The notes: a model not told the origin generated them from the letters alone. Positions 18,309-26,323 are shown, counted from the stretch's first letter. The stretch: 64,000 bases of DNA from Nocardioides sp. URHA0020 (GCF_000620705.1 NZ_KK211169.1:62001-126000); one strand, 5' to 3'. Program-made: numbers and translations.

Positions 18309-19289
18309 TCACCAGCCCTGCCGGGTCGCGGCCAGGTCCGCCTCGACCATCATGGAGACCAGCTCGGGGAAGGACACCTTGGGCTTCCAGCCCAGCACCT
18401 CGCGGGCCTTGCTGGCGTCGCCGATGAGGTGGTCGACCTCGGCCGGTCGCATGAAGCGCGCGTCCTGCCGGACGTAGCCGGTCCAGTCCTCGATGCCGAC
18501 GTGAGCGAAGGCGGCGTCGAGGAAGTCTCGGATGGAGTGGGTCTCTCCGGTCGCGACCACGTAGTCGTCCGCCTGCGGCTGCTGCAGCATCAGCCACATG
18601 GCCTCGACGTAGTCGCCGGCGAATCCCCAGTCCCGCTCTGCGTCGAGGTTGCCCAGCACCACGTGGTCCTGGATGCCGAGCTTGATCCGGGCGACCGCCT
18701 CACTGATCTTGCGGGTCACGAACTCCGGGCCGCGACGTGGCGACTCGTGGTTGAAGAGGATCCCGGAGGAGGCGTGCATGCCGTAGGACTCGCGGTAGTT
18801 GATCGTCATGTAGTGGCCGAAGACCTTGCTCACGCCGTACGGCGAGCGCGGCCACAGCAGGGTGCGCTCGTGCTGCGGCACCTCCTGGACCTTGCCGAAC
18901 ATCTCCGAGCTCGAGGCCTGGTAGAAGCGGATGCCCTCGGGTCGGTCACCGGTGTGGAGACGGACCGCCTCGAGCATGTTGAGGACGCCCTTGGCGGTGA
19001 CATCGGTCGTGAGCGCAGCGTTCTCCCACGAGTACGCGACGAACGACACCGCGCCCAGGTTGTAGACCTCGTCGGGATCGGACATCCGCAACGCCCGGAT
19101 CAGGCTCGACATGTCGGTGAGGTCGCCGTTGTGGAGGCGCACGTCGGGCAGCAGCTCCTCGACCAGGTCGCGCTTCGGGTTGTTCTGGCCGCGGATCACG
19201 CCGTGGACGTCGTACCCCTTGGAGAGCAGGAGCTCGGCCAGGTAGAGCCCGTCCTGGCCGGTGATCCCGGTGATGAGTGCGGTCGGCAT
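18309..19289 (-). CDS. gmd: GDP-mannose 4,6-dehydratase
   Basis: A 326-residue enzyme with ALITGITGQDGLYLAELLL at the N-terminus, QASSSEMFGKVQE, SPYGVSKVFGHYMTINYRE (YxxxK) and FNHESPRRGPEFVTRK. This matches bacterial GMD more closely than the neighbouring paralogue does. The product GDP-4-keto-6-deoxy-mannose leads to GDP-rhamnose, fucose or perosamine. It lies upstream of the 17330 paralogue and 46 bases after the glycosylphosphotransferase gene, forming a three-gene minus-strand operon. Confidence 0.92.
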   Translation of the reverse strand: MPTALITGITGQDGLYLAELLLSKGYDVHGVIRGQNNPKRDLVEELLPDVRLHNGDLTDMSSLIRALRMSDPDEVYNLGAVSFVAYSWENAALTTDVTAKGVLNMLEAVRLHTGDRPEGIRFYQASSSEMFGKVQEVPQHERTLLWPRSPYGVSKVFGHYMTINYRESYGMHASSGILFNHESPRRGPEFVTRKISEAVARIKLGIQDHVVLGNLDAERDWGFAGDYVEAMWLMLQQPQADDYVVATGETHSIRDFLDAAFAHVGIEDWTGYVRQDARFMRPAEVDHLIGDASKAREVLGWKPKVSFPELVSMMVEADLAATRQGW

Positions 19290-19335
19290 GCTCGGATTGT
19301 GCCGGAAGTGGTCGCCGCGTGGGGTGGTGTGGTGA

Positions 19336-20793
19336 CTAGTAGGCGCCGCGGGAGCCGAAGACTGCGCCCACGGTGCGTCCCAGGATGGACACGTCCTGGA
19401 CGAGGGACCAGTTGTCGACGTAGTAGAGGTCGAGGCGAATCGCTTCCTGGATGCTGAGCTCGCTGCGTCCGGAGACCTGCCACAGCCCGGTCATGCCGGG
19501 GCGCACCCGGAGGCGCCGCGACATCGGGCCGTTGTAGAGCGCGACCTCCTGGGCCACCTGCGGTCGCGGCCCGACCAGGCTCATGTCGCCCCGGAGCACG
19601 TTGAACAGCTGCGGGAGCTCATCGACCGAGAATCGTCGGATCCACTTGCCGGGCTTGGTGATGCGTGGGTCTGCCTTCATCTTGAAGAGCAGCGCACTCT
19701 GGCCGACGTCGGTCTGCAGCTGGCCGACCAGCTCGTCGGCGTTCACCACCATGGTCCGATACTTCAGGCAGGTGAACTCCTCGCCGTTGCGACCGATGCG
19801 AGTCTGCCGGAAGAGGATCGGACCTCCGTCGTGCATCTTGATGCGGATCGCGGCGAACAGGAAGATCGGCGTGAAAGCCACGATCAGCGCCAGCGAGCCG
19901 ACCGCGTCGAACGAGCGCTTGCCGATGCTGGAGGCGTCCGTGGCGCGCGGCGGGTCGATGTGCATGAGCGGCAGGCCGCCGACCGGGCGGATCCGCACGC
20001 GTTCGCTCGAGATGTCGCTGACGCTCGGCGCCACGACGACCTGGACCTCGTCCTTCTCCAGGTCCCAAGCCACTTGGCGAAGCTGTGCCGCCGACGTCAA
20101 TGCGCCGCCGGCGAAGAAGATGATGTCGGCGCCCGATGCCCGGACTTCCGCTGTCACGTCTTCGCACGCCCCGATGACCGGAAGTCCGGAGTCGGTGTGC
20201 TCCCCGCGCATCTCGCGACGAGGGAGCAGCGCACCGATGACCTCGTAGCCGAGCCACGGCTCCCTGTGGAGGACTGCTGCGATCTCGTCCACGTGCTCGG
20301 CAGAGCCGGCGATCAGCACCCGGTGCTGGAGATACCCCTGTCGACGGGCTCGGTGCACGGCCTGTCGGAGCAACCATCGCCCGAGCATCAGCGCCGGGAC
20401 GCCCAATCCGAAGGCGAGCAGGAAGAAGCCGCGGGAGAGCGGGAACTTCGCCAAGTAGCAGCCCACGCCGAGCAGGCCAGCCGTCACCAGACTTGCGTTG
20501 AAGACCCGCTTGTACTCGTCGGTCCCGGCGCCGAAGACGTCGTCACGGTAGCCACCGAAGGCCGCGATCACGACGAGCCAGCCGAGCAGCACCATGGGTC
20601 CGGCGACCTGGAGCGACGACGCGATGCCGGAGGCAGTGTCAAAGACGTCGAGGCGGCTGCGGCCGAGGACGGCCAGCACGAAGACACCGATCATGACGAT
20701 CAGGTCGAGGACCAGGGCGGAGACAGGGAGGTAGCGGAGTGCTCGACTCGGCGGACCGAGGGTCCGCGTCCTCTTCACCGATAGCAGTGTCAT
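19336..20793 (-). CDS. Polyprenyl-phosphate sugar-1-phosphate transferase (WbaP/CpsE type)
   Basis: A 485-residue membrane enzyme that starts lipid-linked repeat-unit assembly by moving a sugar-1-phosphate onto undecaprenyl phosphate. The N-terminal third has four to five membrane segments, followed by a CoA-binding-3-like soluble domain (IAGSAEHVDEIAAVLHRE). The C-terminal 200 residues are the bacterial sugar transferase domain: KRSFDAVGSLALIVAFTPIF, KYRTMVVNADE, RRFSVDELPQLFNVLRGDMS, GPRP and VRPGMTGLWQVSGR. ATG at 20793 gives a standard-length protein; an open frame continues to 21282 but its Arg/His-rich translation looks non-coding. It heads the operon with the two GMD-type genes. Confidence 0.93.
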   Translation of the reverse strand: MTLLSVKRTRTLGPPSRALRYLPVSALVLDLIVMIGVFVLAVLGRSRLDVFDTASGIASSLQVAGPMVLLGWLVVIAAFGGYRDDVFGAGTDEYKRVFNASLVTAGLLGVGCYLAKFPLSRGFFLLAFGLGVPALMLGRWLLRQAVHRARRQGYLQHRVLIAGSAEHVDEIAAVLHREPWLGYEVIGALLPRREMRGEHTDSGLPVIGACEDVTAEVRASGADIIFFAGGALTSAAQLRQVAWDLEKDEVQVVVAPSVSDISSERVRIRPVGGLPLMHIDPPRATDASSIGKRSFDAVGSLALIVAFTPIFLFAAIRIKMHDGGPILFRQTRIGRNGEEFTCLKYRTMVVNADELVGQLQTDVGQSALLFKMKADPRITKPGKWIRRFSVDELPQLFNVLRGDMSLVGPRPQVAQEVALYNGPMSRRLRVRPGMTGLWQVSGRSELSIQEAIRLDLYYVDNWSLVQDVSILGRTVGAVFGSRGAY

Positions 20794-21048
20794 ACCGATC
20801 CCATGCCGTTCCCGTGCAATCTGGTGTTGCGTCCCCGAGAGAGACCGCCGATGCACCGGCAGACAGTCTGCCCCATGGCGAGGGGCCCCGCAGCCGATTC
20901 GGGTCTCAGCGTAGGTGCGTTGTGTTACACCCAGTGCAAGGACGTGCGTCCGTGGGATTTCTGGCCCGTGACCCCTGCCCCGCATCGCCGGATCAAATGG
21001 CCGCGTGGTGGATGTTTGCCGCTTCGTGTCCCAGGTCACACTTGCTGC
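20794..21048. other. Intergenic region upstream of the glycosylphosphotransferase
   Basis: About 255 bases with no convincing gene on either strand; it should hold the promoter of the minus-strand polysaccharide operon. It contains one perfect short palindrome, GGCAGACAGTCTGCC, at 20858-20872, which could be an operator or a small hairpin. No typical -35/-10 pair is obvious. Confidence 0.45.
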
Positions 21049-21201
21049 ATGACTGCACTCGTGATCGTCGCGCTCGCGATGGTGCTGTGGTGCGTCGCCC
21101 CGATCCCGGTGGCCGTGGTCGTGGGACGAGCGTTCCGGGCGGGCGAGATCGAGACCGCCTTCGACGAGATCGTCCGCGACTACGACGCTGCCGGGGTGTG
21201 A
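21049..21201 (+). CDS. Small single-pass membrane protein (hypothetical)
   Basis: A 50-residue frame, MTALVIVALAMVLWCVAPIP..., with one hydrophobic helix (residues 2-27) followed by a short acidic cytoplasmic-type tail (IETAFDEIVRDYDAAGV). Third codon positions are almost all G or C, as in real genes here. No Shine-Dalgarno is obvious and I recognise no family. Its last 22 bases overlap the end of a possible minus-strand ORF. Confidence 0.45.
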   Translation: MTALVIVALAMVLWCVAPIPVAVVVGRAFRAGEIETAFDEIVRDYDAAGV

Positions 21202-21344
21202 GCTTCGCCGGCGCCCACGCTGTGCTCGTAGAGGGGCCAGGCCCGCGAGTCCTCGGGGTGCAGGTCCATCGACTCGCACCATTCCTCGAACGGTGTCGCT
21301 AGCGACTCGGCGTCGTCGTCGCCAGTGGAGAAGACCAGGATCAT
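21180..21344 (-). CDS. Small hypothetical protein or gene remnant
   Basis: A 54-residue frame on the minus strand. It runs from ATG at 21344 (MILVFSTGDDDAESLA) through EEWCESMDLHPEDSRAWPLY to a stop at 21180. Residue composition is balanced and acidic, with Trp and Tyr, unlike the Arg/Pro-rich shadows elsewhere. The frame continues upstream another 14 codons without a clear start, so it may be the tail of a decayed gene. No family recognised. Confidence 0.35.
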   Translation of the reverse strand: MILVFSTGDDDAESLATPFEEWCESMDLHPEDSRAWPLYEHSVGAGEAHTPAAS

Positions 21345-21392
21345 GTCGCTCTGATCGGCGCAGTGCGCGGGGACCTGAGATCTCCGGTCAGT

Positions 21393-21452
21393 TCAACCAG
21401 ATGGTTGACAATTGCGGTCGCCGATGACACCCTTGCTCAACCAGTTGGTTGA
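21393..21452. promoter_or_regulatory. Twin-palindrome operator of the ArsR operon
   Basis: Two near-identical palindromes, TCAACCAGATGGTTGA (21393-21408) and TCAACCAGTTGGTTGA (21437-21452), share 7-bp arms TCAACCA/TGGTTGA and are spaced 44 bases apart, about four helical turns. The right edge of the first overlaps a TTGACA hexamer (21405-21410) that could be the -35 box. The second ends 15 bases before the ArsR start. This is the expected layout for an autorepressing ArsR dimer. Confidence 0.75.
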
Positions 21453-21467
21453 TGATGAGGTGGTGAC

Positions 21468-21833
21468 ATGGCGGACCAGTTGTCCCGGGTGTTCCAGGCG
21501 CTGGCGGACCCGACCCGTCGAGACCTGGTCGCGCGCCTCGCCGCCGATGGGGACGCGAGCGTCGGTGACCTGGCCGCGCCGTACGACGTGACCGTGCAGG
21601 CGATCTCCAAGCACGTCAAGGTGCTCGAGGACGCCGGCCTGGTCAGTCGGAGCCGCGATGCCCAGCGCCGTCCGGTCCACCTCGAGGCGGAGGTGCTGGA
21701 CCTCATGACGAAGTGGATCGAGCGCTACCGCCGCGAGGCCGAGGAGCGGTTCAGCCGTCTCGACGCCCTGCTGGGAACCGAGGACCGGGCCGTGAGCTCG
21801 GTCGAGGACGACGACGAGGGAGCAGCATCATGA
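21468..21833 (+). CDS. ArsR-family transcriptional repressor
   Basis: A 121-residue winged-helix regulator. LSRVFQALADPTRRDLVARL is the family opening, and residues 33-75 (ASVGDLAAPYDVTVQAISKHVKVLEDAGLVSRSRD) are the recognition-helix region. The metal-binding cysteine motif (ELCVCDL) is absent, so it is not a metal sensor. It belongs to the non-metal ArsR group commonly paired with SRPBCC proteins. Its stop overlaps the next start (ATGA). The two palindromes upstream are probable binding sites, and it likely represses its own three-gene operon. Confidence 0.93.
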   Translation: MADQLSRVFQALADPTRRDLVARLAADGDASVGDLAAPYDVTVQAISKHVKVLEDAGLVSRSRDAQRRPVHLEAEVLDLMTKWIERYRREAEERFSRLDALLGTEDRAVSSVEDDDEGAAS

Positions 21834-22324
21834 TGACCCAGCAGCACCAGACCCGGATCGAGGCGGTCGCGGACCTGCCGGTGATCCGCATCATCCGTGA
21901 GTTCGAAGCGCTGCCGGAGCGCGTCTTCCGCGCCTTCGTCGACCCCGAGCTCTTCGCGCAGTGGTGCGGGCCGCGCAGCATCGAGACGAGGATCGAGCGC
22001 TGGGACGCCCGCACCGGGGGCGAGTGGCGCTACTCCGCGATCAGGACCGGCGACGACGACTTCACGATGGGCTTCTGGGGCTCCTTCCACGAGGTCCGCC
22101 CGTCGGAGCGGATCGTGCAGACCTGGGCGTACGACGGCAGCCCGGACCACGCGAGCCTGGAGACGATGATCTTCGAGACGCTCGAGGGTGGCCGCTGCCG
22201 GCTGACGAGCACGGCGGTCGTCGAGTCGATCGAGCTCCGTGACCAGATGCTGGCCAGCGGGATGGAGACCGGCGTCCGCGAGGGCTACGAACAGCTCGAC
22301 GAGCTGCTCGAGGACGGGCGATGA
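21830..22324 (+). CDS. SRPBCC (AHSA1-type) domain protein
   Basis: A 164-residue single-domain START/Bet v1-like protein. IIREFEALPERVFRAFVDPELFAQWCGP is the classic AHSA1 N-terminus, and SLETMIFETLEGGRCRLTSTAVV forms the later strands. Such proteins bind hydrophobic ligands. Encoded behind ArsR repressors they are a very common pair whose ligand is unknown. It overlaps ArsR by four bases and the next gene by four bases, so it is part of one operon. Confidence 0.9.
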   Translation: MMTQQHQTRIEAVADLPVIRIIREFEALPERVFRAFVDPELFAQWCGPRSIETRIERWDARTGGEWRYSAIRTGDDDFTMGFWGSFHEVRPSERIVQTWAYDGSPDHASLETMIFETLEGGRCRLTSTAVVESIELRDQMLASGMETGVREGYEQLDELLEDGR

Positions 22325-22881
22325 CGACCCCGGCCGAGCACCACCGCGAGGTGTCGGGCGGCTTCACCCGCCGGGTCGACGGTACGACGAGCTGGGACGT
22401 CCCGGCACCCGTGGCCGGCTGGACGGCGCGCGACGTCGTACGGCACCTGGTCGAGTGGTTCCCGGCCTTCCTGGAGTCGGGCACCGGCATCCGGCTCGCC
22501 GCAGGACCGTCCGTGGACGACGACCCGGTCGCCGCCTGGCATGCGCATGCCGACGCGGTGCAGTCGCTGCTCGACGACCCGGAGTCGGAGGCTCAGGTGT
22601 TGAGCAACCCGCACATCGGCGACATCCCGCTGCCGCAGGCGGTCGACAACTTCTACACGGCCGACGTCTTCATGCACACCTGGGACCTAGCCCGGGCCAC
22701 GGGTCAGGACGAGACGCTCGACGCGGACACCTGCGCCCAGATGCTCGCCGGCATGGAGCCGATCGACGAGATGCTCCGCTCGAGCGGGCAGTACGGGCCG
22801 CGAGTGGAGGTCGCGGCGGATGCGGACGCGCAGACGAAGCTGATCGGCTTCATCGGGCGGGATCCGCAGTGGCGGGCGTGA
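22321..22881 (+). CDS. TIGR03086 family DinB-like metal-binding protein
   Basis: A 186-residue protein of the mycothiol-dependent maleylpyruvate isomerase/DinB-like superfamily. WDVPAPVAGWTARDVVRHLVEWFPAFLE holds the N-terminal helix with the first metal-ligand histidine, and NFYTADVFMHTWDLARATGQD holds the second motif. Family members use a three-His metal site and may act as thiol-dependent S-transferases; the actinobacterial thiol would be mycothiol, made by MshA encoded at 40437. It starts within the SRPBCC stop (ATGA). The last gene before the 22.9-kb repeat array. Confidence 0.85.
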   Translation: MTTPAEHHREVSGGFTRRVDGTTSWDVPAPVAGWTARDVVRHLVEWFPAFLESGTGIRLAAGPSVDDDPVAAWHAHADAVQSLLDDPESEAQVLSNPHIGDIPLPQAVDNFYTADVFMHTWDLARATGQDETLDADTCAQMLAGMEPIDEMLRSSGQYGPRVEVAADADAQTKLIGFIGRDPQWRA

Positions 22882-22895
22882 GGTCGCTCGTCGGG

Positions 22896-23200
22896 TGCGG
22901 GGGTCTCGACGACGCTCGGCGCTAGCGCGCCTCCCTGCTCGACCACCGGGGGCTCCGGGTCTCGACGACGCTCGACCAGCGGGGGTGCGGGGGTCTCGAC
23001 GACGCTCGGCGCTAGCGCGCCTCCCTGCTCGACCACCGGGGGCTGCCGGTCTCGACGACGCTCGACCAGCGGGGGTGCGGGGGTCTCGACGACGCTCGGC
23101 GCCAGCGCGCCTCCCTGCTCGACCACCGGAGCTCCCGGGTCTCGACGACGCTCGACCAGCGGGGCTCCTGGGTCTCGACGACGCTCGACCAGCGAGGCGG
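22896..23200. repeat. Tandem array of the dispersed GGTCTCGACGACGCTCG element, period 90
   Basis: The GGGTCTCGACGACGCTCG core recurs at 22901, 22991 and 23081, exactly 90 bases apart, with near-identical intervening sequence. Each unit contains CTGCTCGACCACCGG and a second shorter core ending CTCGACCAGCGG. Two further shortened copies follow at about 23137 and 23170. It fills the 348-base space between the TIGR03086 gene and galE. Open frames across it give only low-complexity Arg/Ala/Pro translations and are not genes. Confidence 0.9.
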
Positions 23201-23229
23201 TGATCGGGCCTCCGCCGTAGGGTTGTCGC

Positions 23230-24234
23230 ATGAAGATCCTGGTGACCGGCGGCGCCGGCTATATCGGTTCGACGACCGCGAAGGCGCTGGAGGCCGCGGG
23301 GCACACGCCGGTCATCCTCGACTCGCTGCTCACCGGGCCGCAGGCGTTTGTGCGCGACCGGATCTTCTACGAGGGCGACATCGGCGATCGGTCGCTGATC
23401 CGTCGTGTCGTCGACGAGCACCCCGACATCGACGCCACGATCCACATGGCGGCCCGGATCGTCGTACCGGAGTCGGTGGAGAAGCCCTACGACTACTACA
23501 AGGACAACGTCGCCAAGTCGCTCGAGCTCTTCGACGAGCTGAACGCGGTCGGCAAGCCGCGGGTGCTCTTCTCCTCGTCGGCGTCGCTCTACGCGACCAA
23601 GGAGAACTTCGAGGTCGTCGAGTCCGACCCGCTCGCGCCGCAGTCGCCGTACGCGCGCACCAAGGGGATGATGGAGCAGATCCTCATCGACATGGCCGCG
23701 GCCACGGACCTGCGGGCGATCATCCTGCGCTACTTCAACCCGATCGGCTCCGACCCGGATCTCGAGTCCGGGATCTACGCCAAGGAGCCCTCCCACGTGC
23801 TCGGCCAGCTGGTGATGGCCGCGCGTGGGCAGAAGGACTCCTTCACCATCACCGGCACCGACCTGCCCACCCGCGACGGCACCGGGATCCGCGACTACGT
23901 CCATGTCTGGGACCTCGCGAAGGCGCACGTGCGGGCGGTCGAGCGGTTCGACGCCGTGCTGGAGCAGGTCGGGGCTCCCAGCGTCGTGATCAACGTCGGC
24001 ACCGGCTCCGGCGTGACCGTGCGCGAGCTGGTCGCCGCCTTCGAGGGCGTCTTCGGCCGCGACGTGCCGATCAGCGAGGCGCCGCCGCGTCCGGGTGACG
24101 CGGTCGGGGCGTTCGCCAACGTCGACCGGTCGGCGGAGCTGCTCGACTGGCACACCGAGCTCTCGCTCGAGGACGCGATCGCCTCCGCTCTCGCCTGGGG
24201 CGAGAAGCGCCAGGAGATCCTGGGCTACGAATGA
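23230..24234 (+). CDS. galE: UDP-glucose 4-epimerase
   Basis: A 334-residue extended short-chain dehydrogenase interconverting UDP-glucose and UDP-galactose. VTGGAGYIGSTTAKALEAAGH is the NAD-binding start, SSSASLYA the serine region, SPYARTKGMMEQI the YxxxK, and LRYFNPIGSDPD the substrate-loop motif typical of GalE. The final GEKRQEILGYE end is close to the stop, which overlaps the amidase start (ATGA). Supplies UDP-galactose for the surface polysaccharide. Confidence 0.93.
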   Translation: MKILVTGGAGYIGSTTAKALEAAGHTPVILDSLLTGPQAFVRDRIFYEGDIGDRSLIRRVVDEHPDIDATIHMAARIVVPESVEKPYDYYKDNVAKSLELFDELNAVGKPRVLFSSSASLYATKENFEVVESDPLAPQSPYARTKGMMEQILIDMAAATDLRAIILRYFNPIGSDPDLESGIYAKEPSHVLGQLVMAARGQKDSFTITGTDLPTRDGTGIRDYVHVWDLAKAHVRAVERFDAVLEQVGAPSVVINVGTGSGVTVRELVAAFEGVFGRDVPISEAPPRPGDAVGAFANVDRSAELLDWHTELSLEDAIASALAWGEKRQEILGYE

Positions 24235-24998
24235 GACGCGCAGCAGCACTCCTCCTGGCGCTCGCCGTCCTGAGCGGCCTCGCCGGGCCGGCGTACGCCG
24301 ACCGCCCCACCGGACCCGCACGGGCGGCGAAGCCGCTGGCCGGTCGGGTGGTCGTCATCGACCCGGGCCACCAGCTCGGCAACGGGCGTCACCCGCGCCA
24401 GGTCAACCGGCTGGTGCCGGCCGGCGGGTCGCGCAAGCCCTGCAACACCACGGGGACGGCGACCAACGCCGGCTACCCGGAGGCGACCTTCGCGTGGAAG
24501 GTCGCGCTGAAGGTGCGCGCCCGTCTCGAGCGGCTCGGGGCCACCGTCCGGCTGACCCGCCACTCCAACTCCGTCAGGCGGTGGGGGCCGTGCGTCGACG
24601 TGCGCGGGCAAGCCGGCAACAGGCTGCGGGCCGACCTCAAGCTGAGCATCCACGCCGACGGCAGCTATGCGGCCGGCGCTCGCGGCTTCCACGTCATCGC
24701 GCCGGCCGACCGGCGCCCGTGGACCCACGACATCTACCGCTCGTCCTACCGCCTCGCCCGGGAGACCCGGTCCGCGCTGCGGCGCCACGGGCTGCACGTC
24801 GCCAACTACATCGCGGGCGGCGACGGGCTCGACGTCCGGTCGGACCTCGGCACCCTCAACCTCTCGGACGTGCCGACCGTGATGGTCGAGCTCGGCAACA
24901 TGCGCGACTCCCGCGACGCGCGCCGGATGACGTCGGCGAAGGGACGCTCGACGTACGCCGCCGGCCTGGTCTCCGGGGTGCGCAGGTATCTCGACTAG
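24231..24998 (+). CDS. Secreted N-acetylmuramoyl-L-alanine amidase (Amidase_3)
   Basis: A 255-residue protein with a signal peptide (MRRAAALLLALAVLSGLAGPAYA, cut after about residue 23) and a zinc amidase domain. VVVIDPGHQ carries the first His, NAGYPEATFAWKVA the Glu, LKLSIHADGS the second zinc His, and PTVMVELGNMRD the catalytic Glu. It cleaves the bond between N-acetylmuramic acid and L-alanine in peptidoglycan. It has no separate cell-wall-binding repeat. Coupled to galE by a four-base overlap, and its 3' end overlaps the convergent TetR gene by four bases. Confidence 0.92.
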   Translation: MRRAAALLLALAVLSGLAGPAYADRPTGPARAAKPLAGRVVVIDPGHQLGNGRHPRQVNRLVPAGGSRKPCNTTGTATNAGYPEATFAWKVALKVRARLERLGATVRLTRHSNSVRRWGPCVDVRGQAGNRLRADLKLSIHADGSYAAGARGFHVIAPADRRPWTHDIYRSSYRLARETRSALRRHGLHVANYIAGGDGLDVRSDLGTLNLSDVPTVMVELGNMRDSRDARRMTSAKGRSTYAAGLVSGVRRYLD

Positions 24999-25609
24999 CT
25001 GCCGGCGATGCCGCGCAGCACGATCGCGACGATGTCGTCGGCGCGCGTCTGGATCCAGGCGTCGTCGTCGCCGCGACCCTGGAGGCGGTCGGTGAGCGCG
25101 TCGACGACGGCGGAGCCGTAGATCGCCTCGGTGATCGCTCCGGTCGGGACGCCCTCGACCATCTCGCCGCGCTCGACGGCCCGACGGCAGATCTGCTCCA
25201 CCGGTCGCCCGTGCACCTGGATGACGGCCGCCGAGAACGCGCCGAGCCGCTCGTGGGCGCTGGCCACGTCGAAGGTGACCCGCAGGGCCGCCCATCCGGC
25301 GGTCGAGTGGAACTGTCGCAGCAGGCTGAGCGCCAGGTGCCGCAGGTCGCCCGCCAGGGTCCCCGTGTCGGCCGTCGTGATCCCGATGCCGTGGTTGGTC
25401 ACGGCATCGGTCAGCAGGGCGTCCTTGTCGGGCCAGCGCAGGTAGACCGTCGACTTGCCCACGCCCGCGCGTCGCGCGACGGCGTCCATCGTGAACCCGG
25501 CCCAGCCGTGCTCGGCGTACTCGTCGAGGGCGGCGGCGAGGATCTTGTCATCGGCTCCCGGCGTCCGGGGTCGGCCGCGACCGCGGCTCGGGTCGGTTCC
25601 GGGGCTCAT
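24995..25609 (-). CDS. TetR-family transcriptional regulator A
   Basis: A 204-residue TetR regulator. The N-terminal HTH (ILAAALDEYAEHGWAGFTMDAVARRAGVGKSTVYLRWPDKDALL) is nearly the same as in TetR B at 25677. ATG at 25609 is favoured over the ATG at 25624, which would place the start inside the probable operator. The ligand-binding half differs more from TetR B than the DNA-binding half does. The inverted repeat ends 14 bases upstream of the chosen start. No target gene other than itself is evident. Confidence 0.9.
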   Translation of the reverse strand: MSPGTDPSRGRGRPRTPGADDKILAAALDEYAEHGWAGFTMDAVARRAGVGKSTVYLRWPDKDALLTDAVTNHGIGITTADTGTLAGDLRHLALSLLRQFHSTAGWAALRVTFDVASAHERLGAFSAAVIQVHGRPVEQICRRAVERGEMVEGVPTGAITEAIYGSAVVDALTDRLQGRGDDDAWIQTRADDIVAIVLRGIAGS

Positions 25610-25622
25610 GATTGATTGAAAC

Positions 25623-25643
25623 ATCAGACACCGGTCGTCGGAT
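25623..25643. promoter_or_regulatory. Probable operator of TetR A
   Basis: ATCAGAC and GTCGGAT form a 7-bp inverted repeat with one mismatch across a 7-base spacer, 14 bases upstream of TetR A. It matches the site upstream of TetR B in sequence, arm length and spacing. Confidence 0.65.
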
Positions 25644-25676
25644 ATGGCCCAGATGGCGTCTTTTGGCTGCTCGGCC

Positions 25677-26288
25677 CTAGCAGAGGCCCCGGGTCAGGAC
25701 GCTCACGACGTTGTCCACCCGGCTGGTGAGCTCGGCGTCCGTGATCTCGGCGTGGTCGAGGCGGCACCCGAGGGTGTAGAACAGGGCCGCGCCGTAGATC
25801 AGGTCGGTGAGGGCGAGCGGCTCGACCTCGGTCAGCAGCTCGCCACGGCCACGGCCGCGCTCGAAGATCCCTTCGATGACGTCGCGGTGCACCCCGCTCA
25901 CCTCTCGGGTGAACTGGCCCAGGGGCACGCTGGCGCTGGCGCTGTCGATGACCATCCGGAAGCCGGCCCAGCCCTGCGGTTCGGTGAACTCGCGGAAGAC
26001 CGCGGTCGCCAGGGCGGTGAGGTCGCCGCTGAACGAACCCGTGTCGACCTGCGCGACCGTGCGGCTGCGCAGGCGCACGGCGTCGGTGAGCAGCGCGTCC
26101 TTGTCCGGCCAGCGCAGGTAGAGCGTCGACTTGCCGAAGCCCGCCCGCCGGGCGACGCCGTCCATGGTGAAGCCCGCCCAGCCGTGCTCGGTGTACTCCT
26201 CCAGGGCGGCCTGCAGGATCTTCTCCTCGGCGCCGGGGGCCCGGGGGCGACCGCGGCCACGGCGCGGCGGCTCCTCGCTCGACGTCAT
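25677..26288 (-). CDS. TetR-family transcriptional regulator B
   Basis: A 203-residue TetR regulator and clear paralogue of TetR A 67 bases downstream. It shares the RGRGRPRAPGAEEKIL opening and an HTH ending GKSTLYLRWPDKDALLTDAV. The C-terminal domain (about 60-203) is a divergent TetR ligand-binding fold with TLGCRLDHAEIT near the end. A perfect inverted repeat lies 15 bases upstream of its start. The closeness of the DNA-binding helices implies that both proteins can bind both operators. Confidence 0.92.
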   Translation of the reverse strand: MTSSEEPPRRGRGRPRAPGAEEKILQAALEEYTEHGWAGFTMDGVARRAGFGKSTLYLRWPDKDALLTDAVRLRSRTVAQVDTGSFSGDLTALATAVFREFTEPQGWAGFRMVIDSASASVPLGQFTREVSGVHRDVIEGIFERGRGRGELLTEVEPLALTDLIYGAALFYTLGCRLDHAEITDAELTSRVDNVVSVLTRGLC

Positions 26289-26302
26289 CCGATGATTGAA
26301 GC

Positions 26303-26323
26303 ATCCGACAGCGGACGTCGGAT
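26303..26323. promoter_or_regulatory. Probable operator of TetR B
   Basis: ATCCGAC and GTCGGAT form a perfect 7-bp inverted repeat across a 7-base spacer. It also lies 66 bases upstream of the divergent gpgS start, so it could affect that operon too. Confidence 0.7.

Noticed and set aside
19336..21282. 648-residue version of the glycosylphosphotransferase
   Set aside because: The first 163 codons are Arg/His-rich and lack family similarity; ATG at 20793 gives a normal-length enzyme with a membrane helix near the N-terminus.
22687..24321. Open frame antisense to TIGR03086 and galE, running through the repeat array
   Set aside because: The repeat array happens to be open in several frames; translation is repetitive and the flanks are shadows of real genes.
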